DNA of 64,000 nt from Malaya genurostris (GCF_030247185.1 NC_080572.1:230455336-230519335); one strand, 5' to 3'; shown: positions 34,751-46,833, numbered from the stretch's first letter. A program made the numbers and translations. Notes: generated by a model from the letters alone, not told the origin.

Positions 34751-35343
34751 AAAAACCCATATTTAAATGTTAAATGCCATAAAAAATTATCTACCGAAAA
34801 AGGTTTTCTTCATTTTATAATTTGGACTGCGTTTTATTTAAATTTCAAATCAGCAAGTTTTAAAAAAACACCCTTAGGCAAGCGGCATCTTTTACAATAT
34901 GAACTAATTCTTCAGACCTAACCTAACTCAAAGAACCAATTCCTAGATTTTAAACGTGAATACGTCTTACATTATAATTGGGTGCCGTTCCTAAATTCGC
35001 CCTGTAGAATAACTGGTAGACTTAATCTATCGATACAGCTTTCCCAATGACTATTTCGGTTAGTTTTCTAATTCTTGAAATAGCATAGAATTTTTTTTCG
35101 GTGTATTTCTTAGGAAGTAATAATATGCCGAATCGATTTCCTACTGCTTATTTCATGGAAATCATTTTGTACAATTAAAAAATAAGTTAATTGGTTTGTC
35201 ATACCGAAGACGTGTGCAAAGTTTCATTCAAATCCGAGTATGAGAAGTCTGACGATTAGTTACCCATTTTAGGAATTCTTCGAACAAAATGATTGGAATT
35301 CATCGCTTATATTTTGATGATTATCAATCAATAGAGCGGTTAG
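34751..35343. other. Intronic stretch with repeat B copy
   Basis: Apart from the second copy of dispersed repeat B at about 35185-35276, nothing was recognised. Confidence 0.45.
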
Positions 35344-35787
35344 GAGCATTTTGCCGAAAGAATCATTTCGCCGAAAGGGTAATTTCGCCGAATGCCGCTT
35401 CGCCGAAAGTATTTTAGCCGAATCCTGCAATTACCTTAATATCGTAGTTGGAATTGATTTGAAATAAAAAACGAAAGATAATAGTCTTAACTCCCGTTTT
35501 GTTGACCTATAATTGTACTTCTTGAAGTTTTGATTCTTATACTCTTAAATAAAGATTGATTCATGAATCACAGAACGAAGCTCCCATGAAAATTTGTTGA
35601 CTTTATTAGCTACAGAGCATCAAAGCATTCGCATAGGTGTATCTACCAGGCAAATGTCTGAGGTATTTTCCGTTTATTTAGTGAAAATGAAAAAATATCG
35701 GCGGAATAACCTATTCGGCGAAAAGGCATTCGGCAAAACGACGTTCGGCAAAATGGTATTTGGCGAAATGACCCGTTCAAAATATAG
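35344..35787. mobile_element. MITE with tandem TTTCGCCGAAA terminal units, copy 1
   Basis: The left end carries about five imperfect 14-16 bp units of the form ATTTCGCCGAAAGGGT (35346-35432). The right end carries the inverted form (CGGCGAAA / TTCGGCAAAA, 35700-35785). The core is about 260 bp and AT-rich. A related, right-truncated copy is at 55886-56219. No transposase is encoded. Confidence 0.75.
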
Positions 35788-36060
35788 ACTACACTCGATC
35801 CGAAAACTATCCCAAAGATTGGTTTCGGGTTCAGGAATTTGTAAGTCCGATCATCGACCATCAGTCTGTGATTTTTGACAGCAAATTCCATTCTTCCTTT
35901 TATGTTTCTATTTTTTCTAGACAACTATGCGCTCTAAAATTTTGTTTTATAGCATATTGAGGAAGTAGAGGTTGGCTATTGTAATTCAAAAGTTGTGAAT
36001 TTGAAGAACTACATTTCATGAGGCTGTTCGAACTGTTTACGTAGGACTACACCCCTATTA

Positions 36061-36716
36061 TGCACGGAAAGACCGAAAAAAATTGTTGATTTTCTGATTT
36101 TAGTTAGTTATTTTTGAATTCTCATTCAATTTATAATGCTAAAATATGAGTTGAAATGACTATTTTTTTAGTTGAATTCTCCAATTAAACGTGCTGTCAT
36201 TTCTCAGCTAAGGCGTACTCCATTTCCATTCAACTAATTTTCTAGTTGAATTAGAAACATAAAATGTTTTTAACCAACATGAAAGGTTGAATTGACTTCT
36301 TCACTCTGCAGCTATATGGTGCACTGTCACCGACACGTGGGCGCCAAGAACTTCCAAATCCGTCCACCAGGAGCGCCACAATATGAGCAAAAATTTGTTC
36401 CAATTCTAAATGAAGCAAGCTTTAAAATCAATTTCATTTTTGTTTTTTTTTTGTGCTATCTCTCAGCAGTGATGGCGACAGATAGATAGAGTCAAATTTT
36501 CTGCTTCTAATCACAAAATTAGTTGCTAATGAGAATTTCATGTTGGATTGAAATTTTGATTTTACATTCTCTAAAAAAAAGAGTTTTTTTTTAGCAATGT
36601 AAGTTCTGAGGGCCAACTAATTTAATAGTTATTTTGGAAATTTTGTTCTTAAAATCGATTAATTCAAAAACAGTAATACGAATTAGGCGCAGGGCTAATT
36701 TCGGTCGTTCCGTGCA
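36061..36716. mobile_element. 656-bp TIR element with TTA target duplication
   Basis: The ends TGCACGGAAAGACCGAAA and TTTCGGTCGTTCCGTGCA are inverted with one mismatch. They are flanked by TTA at 36058-36060 and 36717-36719. A 3-bp TTA duplication is typical of PIF/Harbinger-type elements; assignment to that superfamily is inference. The short plus-strand frame at 36292-36489 inside is not recognisable. Confidence 0.75.
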
Positions 36717-36904
36717 TTAGATTTAAAAATATCTTCACTATTTCGCCACTAATGTCACGAGATAGTACACCGAAACCTCCATTTACGAACTAAACGGGGG
36801 TTCGTTAAAGAGGTAGCTCGTAAAAAAGTTTACGTTATTTGGGATTTTGTTCGTAAAAAAAGGTTTGTGTAATTATTGTAGAAACCGTGCATCATATGGA
36901 TGTG

Positions 36905-37700
36905 AAGAGTAAGTGCAAGAAAATGATGTTTGGGCTCGTTTCAGAATGCAAGATGGCGGCTTCCGGTTTATTGAGATTGCTTAACACCCCAAACAATATG
37001 GGTATCTTCGAAATGGAATTGATGAGTAGATGTCGGAAAACGATGTTTGAGGTAGTTTTGAAATTCAAGACGGCGACTTCCGGTTTGTTGATGTTGCTTG
37101 AAAACCCTTACAATATTGATATTTTCGGAACGGGATTGATGAGCAGAAAACAATGTTTGAGGTGGTTCTTAAATCCAAGATGGCGACTTTCGGTTGATTG
37201 ATATCCATTGAAAACCCTTACAATATGGATATTTTCGGAACGTGATTTATGAGTAATGTCAGAAACGATGTTTGAGGTGGTTCTAAAATTAAATATGGCG
37301 ACTTCCGGTTTCTTGATATTCCTTGAAATCCCTTACACAACGGGTATTTTCGGAACGGGATTGATGAGTAGATGTCAGAAAACGATGTTTGAAGTGGTTC
37401 TTAAATCCAAGATGGCGACTTCCGGTTTGTCGATATTCCTTGAAACCCCTTTCAATATGGATATTTTTGGAACGGGATTGATGAGTAGATGTCAGAAAAC
37501 GATGTTTGAAGTGGTTCTTAAATCCAAGATGGCAACTTCCGGTTTGTTGATATTCCTTGAAACACCTTACAATATGGGTACTTTCGGAAAGAGATTGAAA
37601 AGTAGACGTCGAAAAATGTTATTTGAGGTGGTTTTGAAACAATACGAAACAGTGGCTTCCGGTTTATTAGTATTTTTTGAAAGTTCAGCCATTTTCCTTG
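36905..37700 (+). repeat. Direct array of about seven 117-bp monomers
   Basis: Each unit contains an AAGATGGCGACTTCCGG-type core (at about 36953, 37069, 37169, 37296, 37411, 37526, 37650), a GGAACGGGATTGATGAGTAG word and GATGTTTGAGGTGGTT. The first unit has the variant AAGATGGCGGCTTCCGG. Confidence 0.85.
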
Positions 37701-37829
37701 AACTTGGTATTCCTTTAAAACACTATACCGGAAGTCACCTCATTGAATTTTGAAACGAGCTCAAACATCGTTTATTGGTATCCAATATGTTTCGGATTTC
37801 TTTGTTTTAAGGGTTTATACGGCATATCG

Positions 37830-38400
37830 ATAAACCGGAGTATGTTATATTGAAATTCGAGACGACACCAAACATAGTTTTGCGACATCTGTTTATTAAA
37901 TACTTTCCAAAAATACCCATATTGTTAAGGTTTTCAAGGTATATCGATAAACCGGAAGTCGCCATCTTGTATTTTAGAACTACCTCAAACATCGTGTTTT
38001 GACATCTACTCATCAACCCCGTTCCGAAAATACCCATATTGTAAGGGTTTTCAGGGAATGTCAATTAACCGGAAGTCGCCATATTGGATTTAATAACCAC
38101 CTCAAATATCGTTTCAGACATCTACTCATTAATTCCGTTCCGAAAATACCCATATTGCAAGGGTTTTCAAGGAATATCAACAAACCGGAAGCCGCCATCT
38201 TGGATTTCAGAACCACCTCAAACATCATTTTCCGACATCTACTCATCAATTCCGTTCCGAAAATACCCATATTGTAAGAGTTTTCGAGGAATATCGATCA
38301 ACCGGAAGTCGCCATCTTGGATTTCCAAAATACCTCAAACATCATTTTCCGGAATCTACTCTTTAAACCCGTTCTAAAAATACCCATATTGTAGTAGTTT
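37830..38400 (-). repeat. Inverted array of about five 117-bp monomers
   Basis: The same monomer is read on the minus strand. On the plus strand the core appears as ACCGGAAGTCGCCATCTTG or close variants at about 37950, 38069, 38183 and 38299, with a broken one near 37833. Confidence 0.85.
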
Positions 38401-38689
38401 CCATGGAGTCGGAAATCGCTTTCGATGTATGCCATAACCTGTTTTTACGAAGTAGGTACGTAAAAAAAGTTTACGTTATTTGGGATTTGGCTCGTAAAAA
38501 GAGTTACTTAAAAAGAGGTAACGTATAAAAAGTGTTCGTAAACGGAGGTTTGTGTGTACCAGAGGATACCGGTATTTCGGTGTGCTTTTTGCAACCTTCG
38601 TCAGTGTATAAGTTTTCAGTCTGTGGAAGGTATATAGAAGGTTATATTTTCACAGAAATTCATTTTTAATCGGTTCTACATTTGCCGCC

Positions 38690-41600
38690 CATTTTTTTTT
38701 TCAATTGGTTGGTAAACGACTGGACAATGCGCAATTCAGGCCCCAATGTGGTTCTTAGCCTCTTGTCCAGTAACTCCTATCCCTACCTCTCCGCGGTGCC
38801 GGCTGGGGTACGGGCAACCATAGGAGCGATCGGGTAACCAACCCCGGTGGGACCTTGGTCGTATGCTGACAGGGAAGGGGGTCCTCTTTAGAGGATGTCG
38901 GAGCGTCTGTACTCCATGTAAGGAGCGGCTTCAAACAGCGTCTGTTCTGGTATCCAGCGGCTGAGTATGAAATGCTGCATCCCGTCCAGCTAAATCCAAG
39001 GTGGCAACCCCACCAACGGGATCGTCCTAGTGCTAGTTGGGACGTTAAACAGAGCAAGCACGAGACAGGGGGTTGGCGTAGGCCTAATAAGCCGCCCGTA
39101 AAACACCTATTACGAATGATACAGGAGAGAATACGATTCGGAACAATCGGCATAGACCCACGCAACGAAATAAGGACTACGATTGGAAACTTGGAACATG
39201 GAACTGCAAGTCGCTAGGTTTCGCAGGCCGCGACAGGATAATATACGATGAACTAAATCCTCGCAGCTTCGACGTCGTAGCGCTGCAGTAGCTTTGTTGG
39301 ATGGCACAGAAGGTGTGGAAAAGCGGACATCGAGCGGCTACCTTCTACCAAAGCTGTGGCACAACGAACGAGCTGGGAACAGGCTTTATAGTGCTGGGCA
39401 AGATGCGTCAGCGAGTGATTGGGTGGCAGCCGATCAACGCTAGGATGTGTAAGTTGAGAATTAAAGGCCGTTTTTTCAATTACAGCATCATCAACGTGCA
39501 CTGCCCACATGAAGGGAGACCCGATGACGAGAAAGAAGCATTCTACGCGCAGCTGGAACAAGCCTATGACGGCTGCCCACGCACAGACGTAAAAATTGTC
39601 ATCGGTGACATGAATGCCCAGGTAGGAAGGGAGGCAATGTACCGACCGGTAATCGGGCCGAACAGCCTGCATGCCGCATCGAATAACAACGGTGTGTCAA
39701 CTTTGCGGCCTCCCGAGGAATGGTAGTCAGAAGCACCTTCTTTCCCCGCAAGGATATCCACAAAGCTACCTGGAGATCACCTGACCAACAGACCGAAAAC
39801 CAAATCGACCACGTTTTGATCGACGGAAAATTTTTCTCGGACAACAACAATGTTCGCACCTACCGCAGTGCGAATATAGATTCGGACCACTACTTGGTTG
39901 CTGTATGCATGCGCTCAAAACTTTCGACGGTGGCTACCAAACGTCGAAACCGAACGTCGCGGTTTAACATCGCGCGGCTCCGGGATGCTGGAGTAGCCCA
40001 AGATTACGCGCAGCAGTTGGCAGTGGCACTACCAACGGAAGAGCAGCTTGGTGCAGCTACTCTTGAAGATGGCTGGAGAGACATCCGTTCTGCCATAGGT
40101 AGCACTGCATCAGCAATGCTAGGTACGGCGGCTCCGAACGTGACGAACGACTGGTTCGACGACGAATGTGAACAGTTAGTGGCCGAGAAGAATGCAGCTT
40201 GGGCGAGCAAGCTGCAACACCGGACGAGAGCAAACGAGGAGCGATACAGACAGGCGCGGAACAGACTAAACTCGGTATCCCGTAGAAAAAAGCGCCAACA
40301 GGAAGACTGAGATCGCGAAGCGATAGAACAGCTGTTCCGTGCTAATGACACAAGGAAGTTCTACGAGAAGGTGAACCGTTCGCGCAGAGGCCATGTGCCA
40401 CAGGCCGATATGTGCAAGGACACCAACGGGGATCTTCTCACGAACGACTGTGAGGTGATCGAGATGTGGCGGCAGTATTACGACGAGCACCTCAATGGCG
40501 ATGTGGCGGAATACGAAAGTAGCAGCGCGGTAACGAACTTGGGAACGCGTGCGGAGGACGATAGACTGCCGGTCCCAGACCTCCAAGAAGTGGAGGAGGT
40601 GGTAAGCCGGTTGAAAAATAATAAGGCCGCTGGCGTTGACCAACTACCAAGCGAGCTACTAAAACACGGTGGTAATGCACTAGTGAAAGCACTGCACTGG
40701 GTCGTTACCAAGATCTGGGAGGACGAGATTTTACCGGAGGAATGGATGGAAGGAATCGTGTGTCCCATCTACAAAAAGGGCGATAAGCTGGATTGCTGCA
40801 ATTACCGCGCGATAACTCTGCTGAACGCCGCCTACAAGGTACTCTCCCAAATCTTATGCCGTCGACTTTCACCGATTGCAAACGAATTCGTGGGACAATA
40901 TCAGGCAGGATTTATGGGCGAACGCGCTACCACGGACCAAGTGTTCGCCATCCGCCAGGTGTTGCAAAAGTGCCGCGAATACAATGTGCCCACACATCAC
41001 TTATTCATCGATTTCAAATCAGCCTACGACACAATCGATCGAGAACAGCTATGGAAAATCATGCACGACTACGGATTCCCGGACAAACTGATACGATTGG
41101 TCAAGGCTACGATGGATCGAGTGATGTGCGTTGTTCGAGTATCGGGGATAAACTCGAGTCCCTTCGAAACTCGCAGAGGGCTACGGCAAGGTGATGGCCT
41201 TTCGTGTCTGCTATTCAACATTGCTTTGGAGGGTGTGATAAGAAGAGCGAGGATAGACACGAGTGGCACGATTTTCAGAAAGTCCGTCCAGCTACTTGGT
41301 TTCGCTGATGATATTGATATTATAGCACGCAACTTTGAGAAGATGGAAGATACGTACATCGGACTAAAAGCAGAGGCCAAGCGGATCGGACTAGACATCA
41401 ATGTGTCAAAGACAAAGTACATGAAAGGCAGGGGCTCGAGAGAAGATAACGTCAGCCACCCATTATGAGTTCTGATTGGTGGTGATGAAATCGAAATGGT
41501 CTACGAGTTCGTGTACTTGGGCTCACTGGTGACTGCCGATAATGACACCAGCAGAGAAATTCAGAGACGCATATTGTCAGGAAATCGTGCTTACTTTGGA

Positions 41601-42128
41601 CTGCGCAGGACGCTTCGATCGAGAAAAATTCGCCGTCGTACGAAGTTAACTATCTACAAAACGCTGATTAGACCGGTTATCCTCTACGGGCACGAGTCCT
41701 GGACAATGCTTGCGGAGGATCAACGCGCACTAGGTGTTTTTGAACGGAAGGTGTTGCGAACCATCTTCGGCGGAGTGCGGATGGAAGACGGTACGTGGAG
41801 AAGGCGAATGAACCATGAACTGCACCAGTTGCTGGGAGGACCAACCCTCGTCCAAACGGCCAAAGTCGGGCGGTTACGGTGGGCCGGGCATGTTGTTAGA
41901 ATGTCGGAGAACAACCCGGTTAAAATGATCCTCGACAATGATCCGACCGGTATAAGAAGAAGAGGCGCACAGCGGGCAAGATGGATCGATCAAATTGAGG
42001 ACGACCTGCGGACCCTTCGCAGCTACCGAGGCTGGCGGCGAACAGCAATGAACCGAGTTGAATGGAGACGCCTCCTGTATACAGCAGAGACCCGCGTGGT
42101 CTACGACTGAAAGAGATAGATAGATTTT
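38690..42128 (+). mobile_element. RTE-like non-LTR retrotransposon, decayed
   Basis: This is an approximately 3.4-kb LINE on the plus strand, opposite to Glut1. A GC-rich leader (about 38700-39190) precedes a single ORF with endonuclease and RT but no gag frame, the plan of RTE-type elements. It ends at a short AGATAGATAGAT repeat plus T run (42113-42128). The 5' limit is uncertain. Clade assignment rests on the single-ORF layout, the craniofacial-development-protein-2-like endonuclease and the FADD-type RT box. No target duplication was identified. Confidence 0.75.
39190..42110 (+). pseudogene. RTE-like pol: endonuclease and reverse transcriptase
   Basis: Endonuclease: LGTWNCKSL (about 39190), GTGFIVLGKM, INVHCPHE, VIGDMNAQVG, then after a frameshift TENQIDHVLID and SDHYLV. 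RT: NKAAGVDQLPSELLKHGG, CPIYKKGDKL, FIDFKSAYDTIDR (motif A), RRGLRQGDGLSCLLFN (motif B), GFADDIDII (catalytic DD, about 41300-41327). The thumb and C-terminal region (YGHESWTM, RWAGHVVRM) runs to the stop at 42110. Damage: TAG at 39289, a one-base loss at 39690-39695, TGA at 40308 and TGA at 41466. Both TGAs could be CGA-to-TGA changes. All four lie within otherwise readable frame, so decay is moderate. Confidence 0.85.
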
Positions 42129-42894
42129 TTTAATTGTGCTTTTCATTAAAAATCCTTCATGAAAGGCGATTGCACTGCTTTCGCACTTTCACTGCATATG
42201 CGCTATTGAATGTAGAACCGTTTCAAAATTAAACCATTTGAAAGTGGCTGAACAAAAAATTCTAGAGTTCCCATCAACTTGAATGGTGCGAGTTGTTAAT
42301 ATGCAGATAAAATATGAAAAGTGGATCTGTTTTCTGGAGTTCTTTCATGAGAATGTTTATACACACATAGATGATGAGATCTCCATCCGAAAAAACTTGA
42401 CGAAACTAAGCAAAACAGATACAAATGGAATGTCTAATTCGCAAGACATGACCGATAAAAGAAAATTTTGTTAGACCTGTACTAACGGATTGTTAATTTA
42501 AGCATGACCCACTCACAATACTCTGACTTTCTCATATATTTAACTATAAACATTGAACATTTTATTTGATTTAACCAACCAAAATAGGACGTAAAGTTGA
42601 TTGTTGTAGCACGGGGTTTTGTCAGTCAAAAGTACATAGAATATGTTTCCTGGTAACAACTTTTGTTTTAAAAGCATTATTCCGTTCTAGTGTCAAATAA
42701 GAAAATCTCAAACCGCAACAGTTTTTGAATGCAAAAACCGGATAAAAATATTAGGAGCAACAACCGAACTCGAATTTTGCTACGGAAGCATCAAAATCGG
42801 CCGAAACATATTGTTTGCTCAAGAGACTGCGATAAAACCGTCAATACAACAATCAACTTCAACGTTAGAAATAGAACACGAAATGGCTACTCAC
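42129..42894 (-). other. Glut1 intron between the LINE and the exon
   Basis: Nothing was recognised. Small open frames at 42283-42474 and 42729-42944 are not family-like. Confidence 0.5.
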
Positions 42895-43119
42895 CTTTAA
42901 ACTTGGGAAACCAATTCCAACAACGAAGTTTGCCATCCAGTTGACCAGCACTGCGATGGCCATCGCGCTCGGTCGCGGCCCCTGGCTGAACAGCTCGGCA
43001 GTGATCATCCACGGGATCGAGCCCGGCCCGACGGCGAAGAACACCACGAACCCCAGCGTTGACACCACCGACAGGTAGGACATCCAGTCGATCATTTCCT
43101 GCACGTAACCAAAAAACTC
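42895..43119 (-). CDS. Glut1: Glut1-type glucose transporter exon (TM10 region)
   Basis: An internal coding exon of 75 codons in phase 0 at both ends. It begins EFFGYVQEMIDWMSYLS after an acceptor TAGTTTAG|GAG, and ends GIGFPSLK before a canonical donor AAG|GTGAGT. It contains the hydrophobic TM10 with GPGSIPW, the substrate-pathway motif of GLUT proteins, followed by ITAELFSQGPRP and the next membrane span, AVLVNWMANFVVGIGF. An alternative acceptor (GTGCAG|GAA, exon start 43098) would drop EFFGYVQ. I prefer 43119 because the Drosophila protein, as I recall it, contains an equivalent FGYVQ segment. The next exon is 30985-30846. Codon use is GC-richer than the surrounding intron. Confidence 0.93.
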
Positions 43120-45948
43120 CTAAACTATGCGTGTAATAGTCCGTTGCGTTCCCGCATTTTAAAGGCTTTTTCTGAGGGGTGGGATATATTGTTCGTTTCC
43201 TTGTTTTTTTTCTCATGACAGTTAGTGGTTTATTTCTTGTTAGTAAACAAAAACAAAACCAAAAACGGAAAAGAACCGTTGGTTAAAATTAATAAACAAG
43301 GATATACCAAAACCCAGACAGACAGAACTGATAGGCGATTAATGTAAATAAAATTTGTTGGCTGGTAATCGATTTGGTAGCGCGGATCATGTCTTCGGTC
43401 CGTTCCGATCCCATTCCAATAAGGTAATGATTTTATGAAAATTTAGGACTTTTAGGAAATAAAATAAATGAAAAATAAACAAATTACCTAATACTACAGA
43501 GAATTCTAACTGCTGGTGGGATGCTTCAATTTCATTGCATCAGTCGTGACTTGACTTTAGAGGAAGTACTGAGATTCAATTGTTTTCGATTGAAAAAGAG
43601 GTGACTTATGGGTAAAATTAGAAGCATACTTTCAAAATACTCAACTTGACTGCTAAGGCTAGAGTTTCGTTCATAAGGATATCGAAACATTCTGGCTCGC
43701 TGACGTTGGGCAGCCATTTGTATGCAGGTACCATCAATCGAATGGATCGTGTCGGTTGGCAACACTGCTGTCAGCTTCGAGCGTTGTGATTGTGATTGTT
43801 TGGTGATCGTAGTAGGCTGCAGCGAAAGCAGCGACTACCGCAATTTAAACCAAAAAGCGAATGTTATTTACACGTTTTAATGTGGGGTCGAAGGCTGTTT
43901 CGTGGTGGATTGAAGTCTGTATAATGGAATCGCATAAACTAGCAGCGTGGGACATACAGTGTTGCCAGTGTTCTGCAACTGCCGACGCCAGGAAGGCGAA
44001 ACAGTTGAGAGGATCGTCGCATTGATTGATGGCCCCTGGCGAACCGAACGCTTCGAAAAATGTGAAGTACTGTTTCTGGATTGCTGAATTGATTGTTTTT
44101 TTTTGTATTTTTTTGCGAAGGGCGGTGATTAATGGTATTTTGAGAGAGAGAGATAGCAAAGAGAGCAGACTAATTTGATTGTTTGGGTGTCTGTAGTGGT
44201 GATTGTGAATCAATGTTGTCGAAACTGAAACCCGAACGGAAAAATGGTGGGATGGCTATTGAACACAAAGGAACATAAATTGAATCCGCAAACTGAGTGC
44301 AACGAGTTTTTTTTTGTCTGTCGTATTTCACAAAGCCACTCGGATTATCGGGTTAATTTATAGCTTTTCCTCGAAGAGCTGATGACTCGCTGTTTATGTA
44401 ACTGAATAATCTGGAGGCTCTGGGCCAGCTGGTACGGTTTGGTGGTCATCCGATTGATTAAATTAATTTAATCGAAGTGGCACACCAAAATGAGATTATT
44501 ACGAACGGACCTGTGTACGGTGTAATGGCACAAGAGAGAGAGAGAAAGAAAAAAAATAATGCAGAATAATAATGATGATAATGATGATGATCATAATCTG
44601 CCTCCAGGAGGTGGGACACCTTGGTGCCAGCCGGTACACTCCGAGCTCGTTGGAAAAGGAAAACAAATTCGACAATGGAAAATGATAAATGACAATCAGT
44701 GCGCTCGACGAGTGGCATTCGACGGCAAGGCTCTTAATAACGGTTTTGTAGGGAATTATTTGTGCAGAACTTCCACGGTTCAGGTTGTCTATGATTGAAG
44801 TCGGTCGTTTGTCGCTGTTCGGCAAAGACGAACAAAAAAAAACCATTTGCGTTGATTTATTGTTTTGAATTTGTCGGAGATTTCGAACGTTTTCAGTATT
44901 AAGTATTAACTTTGTCGTTTACAGCTTTGTCTAGTCTTACTGTTTTTGGGAAACTTTTTTCATTTCCAAATACAGATAGGGGATTCCAAGATTAGCGATG
45001 AACCCGCGTCTGTTAATCTCGATTTAAAAAAAAATGTTTCCAGAAGTTAGACAAATTCTAATCACATGAAATTTAGCGCAATGTTTTAAGTTCGTAACTT
45101 AGTAATTCAAATAGGCGTTCATTGATTAAGGCTTTTATTATTGTAATTTTCACTGGTGGTCAACGAAAACCAGAATAATTAAACAATGATACTCTGTATT
45201 AATCGACGTCTTTGTCTTCAAAACCACGTGCTTCACCCGAAACATGTCAATAAAAATAAACTACCATAAAAAAATTGTGAATTGTTTGCTCTAAAAATTC
45301 AGTCGTCTTTGACAGTTACATACTTGTCGATGCTTTTAGTGAACGAACAAATAATTCTTGTCGCTAGAGAATATTACCTTTTAAATCTGTAATTGCCTTT
45401 AATCCACCAGACGATTTATTTTTCTATTCGCTTTAATGTTTGATATAAAAATGCTGCACACTTCAGTACAACAGACAGCGAAGAGGTTAAAACAACTGTC
45501 CAACTCCTGGCAGAGATGTCAAGTCGAATTTTCAAGTTTGATTACTAGAAATCCTCCAATGGAAGTGTTGCATTTTATGAGTTTGACGAGAAAAAACAAA
45601 CAAGAAGCCTGGCGAAATTTTGAAAGACTGTAAATTTGACGATTGTATATGAAACCGAGGACAGGTGGCGAGATTTTTCTACGTGTGAGTGTGGTTATCA
45701 TTATTTGGGAAAACAAGAAGATATGGGAAAGAAAAGTATAAGCATCGAGCGATTCAGGATCATCTATCGAATCACATCCACCGAGAACAAAGTTTTATTT
45801 TATATTTACCAAGCTTTGGAATAGAATTTTTAGCCATGTTTTGTTCCGATGTTTACTTGCACCATGCATAATTTCGTGAGAAAATTCCAAACACAGCCAA
45901 AACCGCCCTATCTCGCCACCAGTGTTAATCGTGGCAGTATGTAAGCTA
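43120..45948 (-). other. Upstream Glut1 intron, single-copy-looking
   Basis: No exon or mobile element was recognised. A GA microsatellite lies at about 44136-44152, and an ATGATAATGATG run near 44570. The preceding Glut1 exon was searched for on the minus strand by its expected protein and not seen up to 64000. Confidence 0.5.
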
Positions 45949-46117
45949 GTTTCGAACCTAGTTTTAACGTTGTTGAACTGAAAATCGAGACAGTTTCAAA
46001 CCTGATTTTTATATCAGGTTTGCTCAAACCCCCGTTGCTAAGTGCGAAATCAACACAGTTTCGTGAAAAGTGTTTGTTTGATGAAACAACCCTGGGTCAG
46101 TCTCAGTTTTCTCAAGC
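45949..46117 (+). repeat. Dispersed repeat A, copy 2
   Basis: Second copy of the repeat at 2696-2865. It contains the internal palindrome AAACCTGA...TCAGGTTT and abuts the P-like element that starts at 46127. Confidence 0.6.
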
Positions 46118-46126
46118 GAAAACGAC

Positions 46127-46833
46127 ATGAGACAAGACCTGACAGATGGGGGGGCTGCTTTTGTTCCAAAATTGACCAGTTTCTGATTGGCTTATTCTGA
46201 TGTTGCTACCCGCACATTGTGAAAAGAAAAAACTTTTACAGGGCACGCGAGCAATGATGCCAAGTATAAAGAAAATCAGAAAACAAGTTTGAAAAAATGT
46301 ATAATTTTAGCTCACCAATGAAAATGAAAATTTTCAGAGAATGTTTCACTTTTTTCAATCTTATTTATAATAAATGTTTATAGTGGCAGTACTGTGTAAT
46401 TAAAATCAGCATCAAGCCGTTTTTCTTCTTAGTGAATTGAAGTGTTTACAAGTTTACGAGAAGAATGAACTGTTGTGTTCCACATTGTGGTCGCATTTCT
46501 ATCCAAACTTGAATTTTTCCGGTTTCCAAAGATCCGGTAATACGTCAACAATGGATTCGATTTTGCATTCAACATGAGATATTTCGTGTTTTGTCATCAA
46601 AGCTCAATTAATTGTTTTTAAGCATTAACAATTTTCATGTCCATTTCAAACTAAAAACCGGTCTAAAAATTTAAATTTAATAAATTTTTTTTTCTTAGCA
46701 TAAAGTTATTAAAAAATCTGAAAGTATGGCTACACTGTAGCCGATACGTTGGTATTTATTCCACAGGGCGAAAATGACGAGAAAGATGATTCGGAAATAA
46801 GAATAAGAAGCCAGTTGTCAGGTCTTGTCTTAG
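46127..46833. mobile_element. P-like element with THAP remains, copy 2 (inverted)
   Basis: Inverted relative to copy 1. The ends are TGAGACAAGACCTGAC and CAGGTCTTGTCTTAG. On the plus strand from 46464 it reads MNCCVPHCGR and then, past a stop, KDPVIRQQWIRF. The Cys pair spacing and the KDPxxRxxW run fit a THAP finger. The 8-bp flanks do not match, so the target duplication is lost here. Confidence 0.7.

Larger units (their letters stand above)
36768..38556. mobile_element. Foldback-like element with 117-bp monomer arrays
   Basis: The element is 1,789 bp. The outer 23-bp ends CACCGAAACCTCCATTTACG and, inverted, CACACAAACCTCCGTTTACG differ at three positions and are flanked by TA (36766-36767 and 38557-38558). 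Inside, about seven direct monomers of about 117 bp (36905-37700) face about five inverted monomers (37830-38400), so the two arrays can fold on each other. Subterminal blocks rich in CGTAAAAA and TTTACGTTATTTGGGATT occur on both sides in direct orientation. There is no transposase. Because 117 is divisible by three, monomers stay open as 39-residue repeats in both arrays. I regard this as incidental. Confidence 0.8.

Noticed and set aside
40004..41422. Minus-strand frames opposite the RTE-like pol.
   Set aside because: They are antisense shadows of a GC-rich coding region.
43098..43104. Alternative Glut1 exon start at GTGCAG|GAA.
   Set aside because: The reading frame continues upstream through EFFGYVQ to another AG acceptor, and that segment resembles the transporter. 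Kept only as an alternative.
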